64,000 bases of DNA, from positions 62,001 to 126,000 of the forward strand of contig JACPMR010000012.1 in the NCBI GenBank assembly GCA_016185945.1. Direction: 5' to 3'. Positions 18,877 to 27,811 of this stretch are shown here, piece after piece. Position 1 is the first letter of the stretch; every line of letters starts with the position of its first letter. Origin of the DNA: Candidatus Woesearchaeota archaeon (GTDB lineage Archaea; Nanobdellota; Nanobdellia; Woesearchaeales; GW2011-AR4). The notes under the pieces are model-generated. The model searched no databases and was not told the DNA's origin. It was given only the letters and a program-made list of their open reading frames with translations. Made by a program: the position numbers and the translations under genes.

Positions 18877-19611
18877 TCCTTCAATGTAATGCACTGAGCT
18901 ATTTGGCTCTGCTATGATTAAAGTCCTTTCAAACTGCCCCATGTTCTTTGCATTAATCCTGAAGTATGCCTGCAATGGCAAATCTACCTTTACTCCGGCA
19001 GGAACATAGACAAAAGAGCCGCCTGACCATACTGCTGTGTTCAATGAAGCAAACTTGTTGTCATTGTAAGGAATGACTGTGCCAAAGTATTTCTTTACAA
19101 TTTCTGGATATTCTCTTAAGCCGCCGTCCATGTCCAAGAAAACAACACCCTGCTTTTCCAGATCTTCCTTTATTTTATGGTAGACAACCTCGCTTTCGTA
19201 TTGGGCACCCACACCACCAAGAAACTTCTGCTCTGCCTCTGGGATTCCCAGCCTGTCAAAGGTCTTTTTGATGTATTCAGGGACATCTTCCCAAGTATCG
19301 CCTTGCCTTTCAGTCGGCTTTATGTAATAATAAATTTCATCAAAGTTAATTGTGTTTAAGTTAGCACCCCATTGAGGCATTGGCTTTTTCCAGAACTCTT
19401 CCAATGATTTTAATCTTATTTTTAGCATCCATTCCGGCTCTTTTTTCATCTTGGAAATCTGTTCAACTATCTCTTTTGTCAGTCCTTTCTCTGCCTTGAA
19501 AACATAGTCTTCCTTGTCATGAAATCCATACTTGCTGTAGTCCTTGTCAAAGATTTGTTCTGTTACTGGTGCCATTTTAATTGATAATTTTTTAATGTAA
19601 TTGTTTTTCAA
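18271..19611 (-). CDS. sufB: SufB N-terminal part plus first half of its intein
   Basis: N-extein [16 protein letters not shown]...VHYIEG then intein [24 protein letters not shown] first LAGLIDADG motif. Confidence 0.85.
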   Translation of the reverse strand: MKNNYIKKLSIKMAPVTEQIFDKDYSKYGFHDKEDYVFKAEKGLTKEIVEQISKMKKEPEWMLKIRLKSLEEFWKKPMPQWGANLNTINFDEIYYYIKPTERQGDTWEDVPEYIKKTFDRLGIPEAEQKFLGGVGAQYESEVVYHKIKEDLEKQGVVFLDMDGGLREYPEIVKKYFGTVIPYNDNKFASLNTAVWSGGSFVYVPAGVKVDLPLQAYFRINAKNMGQFERTLIIAEPNSSVHYIEGCFTKGAPIKTLDGTKKIEEVKEGDIVLTHTGSYKKVYKTQKRKHNGVLCTTKYYGDTRQEIKITGGHPVLAVKRQKIESKNTDWNPKWIEAANLEKYDYVAIPIERTVISKEERFFSIKIGRGRHPAKAIQFKIDTDKDFFRLVGYYMAEGSVMGEHYLTFTFNKSERKYIDDVKELLEKFFGKNPIEHKEYKNGVSLKIF

Positions 19612-19759
19612 TCCGTTCGGGCTTCGCCCTCACAATATCTTCTGCTCGGCAAAAATTGTCTGCCACTAATTTTTGCCTCGCCAATTTATTACATTAAATC
19701 ATTAAAAGCGGTTTACTTTTATCACGCTGTGAATCTAAAAGTCGCTCTCGTTTTTGATT
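19605..19759 (+). repeat. Structured intergenic repeat copy E5 (class II)
   Basis: TTTTCAATCCGTTCGGGCTTCGCCC...AAAAGCGGTTTACTTTTA...TAAAAGTCGCTCTCG..TTGATT. Confidence 0.85.
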
Positions 19760-19781
19760 TATTTTTATTTTTTGTTATTAT

Positions 19782-20192
19782 TCAATTTGTTTTGACTGTC
19801 AAAAACCCTTCATCAAAACAGACATTACAATTTTCCAATTCTTTTGATTGCGCTCTGTGCAAGTCGCACAAAATATGCCTTACTGTTGTTAAGTTGCTTA
19901 TCCTGTACATCTCTGCAATTAATCGCTGCTTGTTTATTTTGTCTGCCAGAATCTTATCAGCAGATTTTCTTATTTCATCAACCACTGCTTCGCTAAAGAC
20001 AACTTCTTTGGCTCTTTTAGAGTGCTGATATTGTGATATTGCTGCTTCTGTAAGCCCAAGTATCTGTGCTGTTTCTTTCTGGGTTTGCTTGTGCTCTTCT
20101 ATTAGTACTCTAGCCAGTTCCCTTCTTATGGCAGGCAGAATGTACCTAACTTCTATCTCCTGAGGCATAGTTTCTTGCATAGTAGTTAACAA
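19782..20192 (-). CDS. HTH transcriptional regulator with C-terminal Cys cluster (candidate Fe-S or redox sensor)
   Basis: QTQKETAQILGLTEAAISQYQ HTH; HILCDLH...ENCNVC; adjacent to suf operon; likely ATG start at 20180. Confidence 0.75.
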   Translation of the reverse strand: MLTTMQETMPQEIEVRYILPAIRRELARVLIEEHKQTQKETAQILGLTEAAISQYQHSKRAKEVVFSEAVVDEIRKSADKILADKINKQRLIAEMYRISNLTTVRHILCDLHRAQSKELENCNVCFDEGFLTVKTN

Positions 20193-20199
20193 TTGTTAA
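20186..20199. promoter_or_regulatory. Perfect 14-bp palindrome TTAACAATTGTTAA at regulator promoter
   Basis: Lies between TATA-like CCTTTAAATAC (minus strand) and the likely ATG at 20180. Confidence 0.65.
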
Positions 20200-20278
20200 G
20201 TTCAAGTATTTAAAGGTTGCGGTGGATGGTAATACCTGTATGGTTATTTTTAAATAAACAATAAAAAATCCATACCAT

Positions 20279-21262
20279 ATGCGCTACATTCGTCAGGAAA
20301 TCTTCAAGGAAATAGGCAAGAAAGGGCAGGAAAAGCTTGGGAAAAGCACTATTGCAATAGTTGGATTAGGGGCTTTAGGCAGCAATTCTGCTGAATTGTT
20401 GGCAAGGGCTGGAATTGGAAAGCTTGTTTTGATTGACAGAGACATTGTTGAATTGTCAAACTTACAAAGGCAAAGATTATTTAATGAAAACGATATTGGA
20501 AAGCCGAAGGCATTGGCAGCAAAAGAGCATTTAAATAAAATTAATTCTAATGTTGAAATTGATTTCTTTATCGATGATTTGAACTTTGAAAATATAAATA
20601 AAATTTTAAATAAAAAAATTGATTTAATACTGGATTGCACAGATAATTTGGAAACAAGATTTTTAATTAATGATTTCTGCATTAAAAATAAAACAAAATT
20701 CGTCTATTCCTCTGCAGTCGGAAGCAAAGGATATGTTTTTAATATTATACCAACCAGAACAGCATGTCTAAGGTGCTTTCTTAAAGAAGCAGCACAATTG
20801 GATACTTGCGAAACTGTTGGAGTTTTGAATACAATAACAAACGTTATATCATCAATACAAGTCAATGAAGCAATTAAAATTTTATTAAATAAAAATGACA
20901 TTGAAAAAAATCTTCTGTTTTTTGATGTTTGGATGAATGAATTAACAAAAATGAAAGTCAATAAAGGCAATAATTGTATTTGCTGCATAAAAAGAGATTT
21001 TGAATATCTAAATGGAAAAAAACAATTAAGAATAGTTAAATTATGCGGTGACAATGTTTATCAAATAAAAACAAAATCCATAGACAAAAATCAATTTAAT
21101 GAGCTAAAAACTAAATTTAAAAAAATTGGAAAAATTATCGATTTTGATTACTGCATTAGTTTCAACAATAAAATCACCCTATTCAATGACGGAAGAGCAT
21201 TGATAAAGGCAAAAGACGAGAAAGAGGCAAAGTCCTTGTATTCAAAATTCGTAGGGAATTAA
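20279..21262 (+). CDS. ThiF/MoeB/HesA-type E1-like adenylyltransferase with extra C-terminal domain
   Basis: IAIVGLGALGSNSAELLARAGIGKLVLIDRD; DLILDCTDNLETRFLIND. Confidence 0.9.
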   Translation: MRYIRQEIFKEIGKKGQEKLGKSTIAIVGLGALGSNSAELLARAGIGKLVLIDRDIVELSNLQRQRLFNENDIGKPKALAAKEHLNKINSNVEIDFFIDDLNFENINKILNKKIDLILDCTDNLETRFLINDFCIKNKTKFVYSSAVGSKGYVFNIIPTRTACLRCFLKEAAQLDTCETVGVLNTITNVISSIQVNEAIKILLNKNDIEKNLLFFDVWMNELTKMKVNKGNNCICCIKRDFEYLNGKKQLRIVKLCGDNVYQIKTKSIDKNQFNELKTKFKKIGKIIDFDYCISFNNKITLFNDGRALIKAKDEKEAKSLYSKFVGN

Positions 21263-21696
21263 AGCTCAGCCTGATTTACAGGAATATGTATCAATTCAAT
21301 CCCCAATCTTTTTGCAACGTCAAAAATCCTCTCATCCCTGTAGAACTCGCCGTAATAGATTTTTTTAATTCCAGTATTTGCGAGCATCTTGAAGCAGTTC
21401 CAGCAAGGAGATGAGGTGATATAAACTTCAGCGCCTTCTATCCTTACGCCATTCTTGGCTGCCTGCAGGATTGCATTTGCCTCTGCATGAATTGTTGCAA
21501 CGCAATGACTGTTTTCCATCAAATGCCCGACTTCATCGCAATGCGGCATTCCCCGAATGCTGCCGTTGTAGCCAGTTGAAAGTATTGTCTTGTCCCTGAC
21601 AATTACCGCTCCCACATGCTTTCTGTCGCAGGTGCTTCTAGTTGCAGATTCCTTTGCAATGTTCATAAAGTATTGTTCCCAGCTTACTCTTGCCAT
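21259..21696 (-). CDS. dCMP deaminase family protein
   Basis: CVATIHAEANAILQAAKNG, TSSPCWNCFKML. Confidence 0.9.
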   Translation of the reverse strand: MARVSWEQYFMNIAKESATRSTCDRKHVGAVIVRDKTILSTGYNGSIRGMPHCDEVGHLMENSHCVATIHAEANAILQAAKNGVRIEGAEVYITSSPCWNCFKMLANTGIKKIYYGEFYRDERIFDVAKRLGIELIHIPVNQAEL

Positions 21697-21724
21697 TTTA
21701 TCGTTTGTTAATTTTTATTTTAAA

Positions 21725-21884
21725 TTTTCAATCCGTTGCTTCGCAACATATTCTTGTGCTCGGCGTTGCTGTCCTGCCACATCGCAACGCCTCGCCAATT
21801 TATTGCCACAGTCAGGCACACTTTCCTGAGCAGGGTTCCCACATCACTTTTGCTGATAGTGGGAAGCGACGTTTTTGTTGATTT
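21725..21884 (+). repeat. Structured intergenic repeat copy E6 (class I)
   Basis: TTTTCAATCCGTTGCTTCGCAAC...TCCTGAGCAGGGTTCCCA...GTGGGAAGCGACG. Confidence 0.9.
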
Positions 21885-21923
21885 TATTTTTTAAGGTGTT
21901 TATTAATTAAAATGTTTTAATAA

Positions 21924-22484
21924 TTATTTTAATTGAATCAACAAATCATCAACTTTTTTATGCAACTCCCCCAATGAACCCTCATTCACAATGATTTTTC
22001 CAGCCATTGCAAATGTTGCATCAAGCTGTTGGTTGGTGTCGCCTTTTAAATTTTCCCTTTGCTCTTGCTGCTTGAATTCTTCTAATGTTCTTGCATCTCC
22101 AACCCTATTTCTTTCAAGCAGTCTTTTGAACCTCAATTCAATCGTGGCATCTACTCCAATTAAACTAAACTCCTTGTTTTTCATCAACTCTTTTGCTTCA
22201 TGAGGGCTTCTTATACTATCTACAACAAAATTTTGATTTTTGTTGTTTTTTAATTGCCTTTTAATTTTTTTATTTACTTCTTTTGCCAAATATGAAGCTC
22301 CATGTTTTTTTCTTAATTCATTCCCCAAATTAATCAATTTTTCCCTTGAATGCTCAAGCCCTCTTTTTGTTGCTTCTTCCCTTAAGACATCAGAGAGAGA
22401 ATAATAAATGAATCCTTTTGTTTTGAGATAAGCAGCAACTTCGCCCTTGCCTGCTGCGTTTTTGCCGGTTAAGCCTATAATCAT
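21924..22484 (-). CDS. Dephospho-CoA kinase-like / nucleotide kinase (P-loop)
   Basis: MIIGLTGKNAAGKGEVAAYL. Confidence 0.75.
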   Translation of the reverse strand: MIIGLTGKNAAGKGEVAAYLKTKGFIYYSLSDVLREEATKRGLEHSREKLINLGNELRKKHGASYLAKEVNKKIKRQLKNNKNQNFVVDSIRSPHEAKELMKNKEFSLIGVDATIELRFKRLLERNRVGDARTLEEFKQQEQRENLKGDTNQQLDATFAMAGKIIVNEGSLGELHKKVDDLLIQLK

Positions 22485-22933
22485 TTTTTCTGCAACTTTT
22501 CCAATTCCTCCTCAAATTTCTCCAAATCCTCAAATTCCTTGTAGACAGAAGCAAACCTTATATAAGCGATTTTGTCAAGTGACTTTATTTTTTTCATCAC
22601 AAGCTCTCCGATAACCTTGCTTTCCACTTCGACAGAATCCCTTTTTCTCAAGTCAGATTCCAAATCATCAACGAGTTTTTCTATTTTTTCCAGCGGTATA
22701 GACCTTTTTTCACATGCTTTCAGGATTCCATTAAGGACTTTCTGCCTTTCAAAGCGCTCCCTTTTCCCATCTTTTTTTACAACAATTATTTCTGCCTCTT
22801 CAACCCTTTCATATGTTGTAAACCTTTTGTTGCACTTCAGGCACTCCCTTCTTCTCCTAGTTGCTTCAAGGTTTTCAGTTTCCCTTGTATCAATAACCTG
22901 TGTTTCCTCATAATTGCAGTAAGGACATTTCAT
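22481..22933 (-). CDS. nrdR: NrdR-family transcriptional regulator (zinc ribbon plus ATP cone)
   Basis: MKCPYCNYEETQVIDTRETE...RRRECLKCNKRFTTYERVE. Confidence 0.93.
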   Translation of the reverse strand: MKCPYCNYEETQVIDTRETENLEATRRRRECLKCNKRFTTYERVEEAEIIVVKKDGKRERFERQKVLNGILKACEKRSIPLEKIEKLVDDLESDLRKRDSVEVESKVIGELVMKKIKSLDKIAYIRFASVYKEFEDLEKFEEELEKLQKK

Positions 22934-23007
22934 ATTAAAAGCAAATTAAAGATGGCATATAAAGGTTGCGGAAATCAATAACTATTTAAAATGCCTCAAA
23001 AGTCAAA

Positions 23008-23928
23008 ATGCAAATGCCATACAAAAAAATCAATGTTGGAGGGCAGGCAGTTATAGAAGGTGTGATGATTAGGGGACAAAATAATTATGTTGTTGCAGTC
23101 AGAAAACACAAACAAATTATAACAAAAAAAGGCAGAATTTCAAAGAGAAAAAACAATTTCTTGAAATGGGTTTTTGTCAGAGGTTTTGTGAATCTTGTTG
23201 AGATGCTTGCTATCGGCATTAAATCATTGATGTGGTCCGCAGAACAAGCAGCACCTAGAGAAGAAAAAATAGGAAAAAATGATTTTTTGTTCGCTATCTT
23301 GATTTCAGTTGCATTCACAATATTATTTTTTATTGCATTGCCGTATTTTTTGACAAATCTAATAGGGTTTTATGAAGAAAAACAACCCCTATTATTCAAT
23401 TTAGTTGATGGTGTTATAAGGACTATGATTTTCCTGATTTATATCATTACAATCTCATTTATGAAAGATGTAAAAATATTGTTTCAGTACCATGGAGCAG
23501 AGCACAAGGCAATACATTGTTATGAAAAGGGAAAAGAATTAAGTATTAATAATGTTAAAAAATTCGCTACATTGCATCCAAGATGCGGGACATCATTTTT
23601 GTTGATCGTTTTAATTGTAAGCATTCTTGTTTTTTCTTTGTTGCCTTCAATAATTTTTGTTTATTTTCCAAACTTTTTAAATTTAAATCCTTGGGTAAGA
23701 AGAAGCATATTAGTTCCAATCAGGATTTTGTTGATACCAATCATTGCAGGCATTTCATACGAGATTTTGAAAATCAGCGATAAGCATCAAAAAAACTTTT
23801 TGTTCAGGTTAATTTCAATGCCCGGCTTATGGCTTCAGAAAATAACAACAAAAGAGCCGAATAAGAAGCAAATTGAAGTGGCTATAGCTTCTTTGAGGAG
23901 ATTATTAATAATAGAAAAACAAAAATAA
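23008..23928 (+). CDS. DUF1385 (YqhQ-like) membrane protein
   Basis: VGGQAVIEGVMIRG, FQYHGAEHKAIHCYEKG, LHPRCGTSFLLIV. Confidence 0.9.
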   Translation: MQMPYKKINVGGQAVIEGVMIRGQNNYVVAVRKHKQIITKKGRISKRKNNFLKWVFVRGFVNLVEMLAIGIKSLMWSAEQAAPREEKIGKNDFLFAILISVAFTILFFIALPYFLTNLIGFYEEKQPLLFNLVDGVIRTMIFLIYIITISFMKDVKILFQYHGAEHKAIHCYEKGKELSINNVKKFATLHPRCGTSFLLIVLIVSILVFSLLPSIIFVYFPNFLNLNPWVRRSILVPIRILLIPIIAGISYEILKISDKHQKNFLFRLISMPGLWLQKITTKEPNKKQIEVAIASLRRLLIIEKQK

Positions 23929-23946
23929 AAAAAATAAAGAATCGAT

Positions 23947-24195
23947 CTATCTTCTTCTTTTCTTTCTTCCGCCGCGAGCCATTTTGGCGCAAGACACGTC
24001 TCCGTGCTTGTCGATGAAGTACAAATGTCCTGATTTTTTCTTAACACCGACTTTGGCGACAACTTCAACTTTTGCTCTGCCTTTCTTCCTGCCGCCTCTT
24101 GACATCTTGGCTCTGGCTACATTTCCCCTCTTGTCCACGAAGTAAAGGTAGCCCGCTTGCTTCTTCACACCTACTTTTGCTACTTTTTCAGCCAT
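23947..24195 (-). CDS. Small basic protein with two tandem KVGVKK.G.LYF.DK.G.V repeats
   Basis: Internal duplication visible in translation; Arg/Lys-rich tails. Confidence 0.65.
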   Translation of the reverse strand: MAEKVAKVGVKKQAGYLYFVDKRGNVARAKMSRGGRKKGRAKVEVVAKVGVKKKSGHLYFIDKHGDVSCAKMARGGRKKRRR

Positions 24196-24309
24196 TTTCG
24201 ACTAACCTCCTCTGTTTTTTTGCTTTATTAAGACGATGTACACCCCACGTCTTACTCGAATGCAAAAACTGAGCAGATATATAAATATTTCGTTTCCGAC
24301 TATATTTTA

Positions 24310-24876
24310 CTAGTTTCTCCTGTGTTTTTCGACTATTCCTTTTACCCTTTCCAGTTCGTCCTGCAGCGGCTTCGGGATGTTCTCGCCAGTTTTCCAGTAT
24401 TTCTGTCCGTGATAAACAAGTACATCCTTTGTTTTGACAGGGTAAAGCTCGATAACTTCCCCTACAAAAGTTGTGTGGTCGCCAAGCTTTATTTTCTTGA
24501 AAAGCCTGCATTCAGCATTCATTGCAGCGCCTTCAACCATCATGGCACCGATTTTTTTTGCCTTGAAGAATTTGAAGCCAAGCTCCTTTAATGCCTCAAT
24601 CTTGTTGTAAATTTTGCCGGAATAGCCGCCTGAAATGCTTGAAAGAACATTCTGGTCAGAAGCACACAAATTAACGCCAAATTCTTTTGTCTTGGCTATA
24701 TTTGTGTGGGTTGCATCTCCGAAATTGACGCAGACCGCAATCAATCCCGGCCTGTAAGACACTTGGTGAGTCCACTCGCACGCCATTATGTCGCATCCGT
24801 ACGGGCCGTTGCTAGTAATCAATCCAACATTTGTGACAAACTGCTTTGTCCTTTCCTCTCCCCACGGCAAGTCCAT
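24310..24876 (-). CDS. Flavin reductase-like FMN-binding protein
   Basis: TSNGPYGCDIMACEWTHQVSYRPGLIAVCVN; FGVNLCASDQNVLSSISGG. Confidence 0.8.
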   Translation of the reverse strand: MDLPWGEERTKQFVTNVGLITSNGPYGCDIMACEWTHQVSYRPGLIAVCVNFGDATHTNIAKTKEFGVNLCASDQNVLSSISGGYSGKIYNKIEALKELGFKFFKAKKIGAMMVEGAAMNAECRLFKKIKLGDHTTFVGEVIELYPVKTKDVLVYHGQKYWKTGENIPKPLQDELERVKGIVEKHRRN

Positions 24877-24909
24877 AGAAAAAGATAGGCCGGATTAATA
24901 TTTAAATCT

Positions 24910-25377
24910 TTATAATTCATCAATTCTCTTCAAGTAGTCCTTAATCCTTGAGCTGATGCTTGGAAGCAGAATCTTTTCTATTTTATCCTCGAAAACTTCG
25001 ATTAGATTGCTGTTTTCAGCGATTCTATAAGCGTTTAATCTTTTCTCCACCAAAAGCGAGTCCTTCAATCTTTTCAGCTGCCTTCTTATGTTGGAAGACG
25101 CGATTCCCAGCATCGGCAATTTAAGGTTTCTCCTGTCTTCAATTACAAGGCTGCATACTTCGTCGCTGGTTAACTGCCTTTGCCCTTTCCTTGACTTTAT
25201 CAATACATTAAGGACATCTACAACAACGTCCCTTGAGTCGCCTGGCTGCAACAAGCCAATTGAGAGGCAAAGCTTCCTGACAAGCTCCCTCTCACTCAAG
25301 TTTGCGGGCTTTTCGTATCTTCTCAAAGTGATTTCTGCAAGAGGAATGTCTTTAGAAATTGTTTTCTGTTTTGCCAT
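24910..25377 (-). CDS. Predicted winged-HTH/DNA-binding conserved protein
   Basis: SSNIRRQLKRLKDSLLVEKRLNAYRI. Confidence 0.55.
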   Translation of the reverse strand: MAKQKTISKDIPLAEITLRRYEKPANLSERELVRKLCLSIGLLQPGDSRDVVVDVLNVLIKSRKGQRQLTSDEVCSLVIEDRRNLKLPMLGIASSNIRRQLKRLKDSLLVEKRLNAYRIAENSNLIEVFEDKIEKILLPSISSRIKDYLKRIDEL

Positions 25378-25449
25378 TAAAAGTTTTAAGAAATAATGGG
25401 TATATATAAGTTTTGATTGAATAAAATAAAAAATTATAAAACAAAAAAT

Positions 25450-25929
25450 TTAGCTGTAAGCCCCGAATCCAGCTGGCTTAACTAAAACTTCTGGACCGTG
25501 GAAACCGCCACATGGGTCATTGTAGATGCTTTCTATCTCGCAGTACGCTCCCCATAAAGGAACGCCGCCGATTGCAACACAATTTGCTTGGCTTGGCATA
25601 TAAACTATTTTGACAAACCATTCCCAGTTGCAGATTTTTTCATCCTGCATATACTCTCCCCTCATATGGTTTGTGATCCAGCCTGTGCTTATGCCTGAGC
25701 AAACTCCGGTTTTCCTATCGCAGCCCCTCTGCTTTTCAGGGTTAAGCCAATCATAACTCCACTTCATGCTTAAATGCACGTCGCAGAAAGCTCCTCCAAG
25801 AACCCTATCAAAATCGCAGTATCTGCCATTAAATGTCTGCGCTTGGTAATTGTAACCGAATTCGTCAAAACCCGCAAACGCTGATGTGCTTAAAGCCACA
25901 AAAATAACTAGCAATATTGCTTTTTTCAT
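25450..25929 (-). CDS. Secreted cysteine-rich protein
   Basis: Signal peptide MKKAILLVIFVALSTSAFA, multiple Cys in mature part. Confidence 0.65.
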   Translation of the reverse strand: MKKAILLVIFVALSTSAFAGFDEFGYNYQAQTFNGRYCDFDRVLGGAFCDVHLSMKWSYDWLNPEKQRGCDRKTGVCSGISTGWITNHMRGEYMQDEKICNWEWFVKIVYMPSQANCVAIGGVPLWGAYCEIESIYNDPCGGFHGPEVLVKPAGFGAYS

Positions 25930-25941
25930 TTTTCACCTCCT

Positions 25942-26496
25942 TTATAATTTCAAAATCTCATCCTTCTTCAGCAAAGCCAATCCTGCTTTTTTGCCGATAA
26001 TCTGAACTTCAATTATTTTTTGAGGGTTTTCCAAGTCAACCTTTGGCTTGTCGACAACTTCTGTGAGATTCATTATCAGCTCTGTCGAATGCATCTGCCC
26101 GAAATGCCTCTTTTGCAGGTCCATTTTCCATTTCTCGGTTTTTTTGATTCCCTTTTGCAGTTTTTTTATCTCTTTCTGCATTGCTTTTACATTTGCCGCT
26201 ATCCACTTGTCTATAGGAACCCAGTGGAATGTATGCTCGAACATCCCTTTCTTGCTTTTCAGCTTAGCCAATTTCTTGACTATGTTTCTGGCATTTCCAA
26301 CTCTCAGCTTGAAAACCCCCTCATTTTCGGATTTCAGAAACTTCGCCTTTTGCTTGACAGCCTTCATTAGCTTCTCAACCTCTTCCTTCGCGCTTCCGGC
26401 ACGGGAAGGGTCATGCGTTACAAGAAGATTTGCGTCTGGCATAACATCACCCAGTAGATTAGAATTTTGGAGGTATAAATAGTTTTCGATAAACAA
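25942..26496 (-). CDS. THUMP-like RNA-binding protein
   Basis: NLLVTHDPSRAGSAKEEVEKLM; ELIMNLTEVVDKPKVDLENPQKIIEVQIIGKKAGLALLKKDEI. Confidence 0.65.
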   Translation of the reverse strand: MFIENYLYLQNSNLLGDVMPDANLLVTHDPSRAGSAKEEVEKLMKAVKQKAKFLKSENEGVFKLRVGNARNIVKKLAKLKSKKGMFEHTFHWVPIDKWIAANVKAMQKEIKKLQKGIKKTEKWKMDLQKRHFGQMHSTELIMNLTEVVDKPKVDLENPQKIIEVQIIGKKAGLALLKKDEILKL

Positions 26497-26523
26497 GTTT
26501 GTCTGGATTACTAAGAATTAAAA

Positions 26524-27117
26524 TTATTCTACCTTATATCTTTGTTTCACGTGATTAATTACTTGAGACCATATCACTCTTGGCACTGAATTTTGTGCTG
26601 TAGCCAAAGCTTCATGGTCAAGTTTAGCAACTATCCCTTCTGCAGCCACCTGCCTAGCCCTTTCCCTTTCTCCTATGGCTTCTAACAAATAGGAAGCTTC
26701 TAATAAATCATTATATCTTACCCTTTGATTACTGACATTTGTACCATTTACTCTAGGAGGGGTGCTTCTAGCACGTTCAATAAGATTAGAAACTCTTGTC
26801 ATATATACATCTTTAATTTCCTCTTCACTAAATCCTCCTTGTCGTAAGAGACCCTTAAGATTATCATCTACTCTTGGATGAAATGGATACGTCCACAACT
26901 GAGAAAAAGTGCTAGCTACCTGCCTATATGCATCTCTTTCAGAATAACCAAATACTCGAGTATATAATCGAGCTGCACTTGTAAAATCCCTATCAGTAAC
27001 ATGATGTTGAATTGTTTTTAGTACTGCTTCCTGCTTTTTTGTTGCTACACCAAGTAAATCCCTATGTTTTTGAAGCTCTGCTTCTAATAAACCAAATCCT
27101 TGACCCAAAATATCCAC
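26524..27117 (-). CDS. Uncharacterised helical protein
   Basis: 197-aa ORF. Confidence 0.5.
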   Translation of the reverse strand: MDILGQGFGLLEAELQKHRDLLGVATKKQEAVLKTIQHHVTDRDFTSAARLYTRVFGYSERDAYRQVASTFSQLWTYPFHPRVDDNLKGLLRQGGFSEEEIKDVYMTRVSNLIERARSTPPRVNGTNVSNQRVRYNDLLEASYLLEAIGERERARQVAAEGIVAKLDHEALATAQNSVPRVIWSQVINHVKQRYKVE

Positions 27118-27213
27118 CTTATTTTATGTTTTGAGTTAAAGTATTTAAATTTTTCGAATCGTTATCACTTTATAATGCTGTCAAAGTCTCTCCCGAACTT
27201 ATAAATTTTTTGT

Positions 27214-27750
27214 TTATCGGTCATTTTCATTATCCAATAATCCTTGTTTAATAGCTTCCTGTCTTACCATTTCATTAAAAGCATCCCTGAAAGCTTGCCC
27301 TTTAAGTGCTATAGTTTCCAATTCTGGATGTTTGTCATACGCAATAGCTGCCTCGTGGTATCTTCCCTGCTGATGCAATAAATCGCCCAATAAGAGATAC
27401 ACCTTTCCTATTTCAGGTTTGAAAGAAACAAATCCTTTCAGTCTTTCTTCTGGTTCCTTAGTAGTCCTTTCTAACCAGTTGATAGCTTCATCAACAAGAT
27501 CAGATTTAGCATACGCCCTACCGAGATAGAACATTTCTTGTATCCCTGTTGGGTTCAATTCAACGGCTCTCTTAAAGTAATATATTGCCGCACCAATATT
27601 TCCATCTCTCTCCAATCGCAATCCCTCTCCAATATTCCAAGCAGCCCATTGAGATAGTTCTTCTGGTATTTGGTTTACAACTTCTTTTAGGGTATAATCA
27701 AAACTCCTTTGTTTGCGCCATATTCTTAAAATTTCAACAAGATTTACCAT
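27214..27750 (-). CDS. TPR-like protein
   Basis: GNIGAAIYYFKRAVELNPTGIQEMFYLGRAYAKSDLVDEAINWLER. Confidence 0.7.
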   Translation of the reverse strand: MVNLVEILRIWRKQRSFDYTLKEVVNQIPEELSQWAAWNIGEGLRLERDGNIGAAIYYFKRAVELNPTGIQEMFYLGRAYAKSDLVDEAINWLERTTKEPEERLKGFVSFKPEIGKVYLLLGDLLHQQGRYHEAAIAYDKHPELETIALKGQAFRDAFNEMVRQEAIKQGLLDNENDR

Positions 27751-27811
27751 ACTAAATTTGGGTAGAATAATTCGGTTTTAAAATTTTTCTCTTTTTATTA
27801 CTATGAAATAC

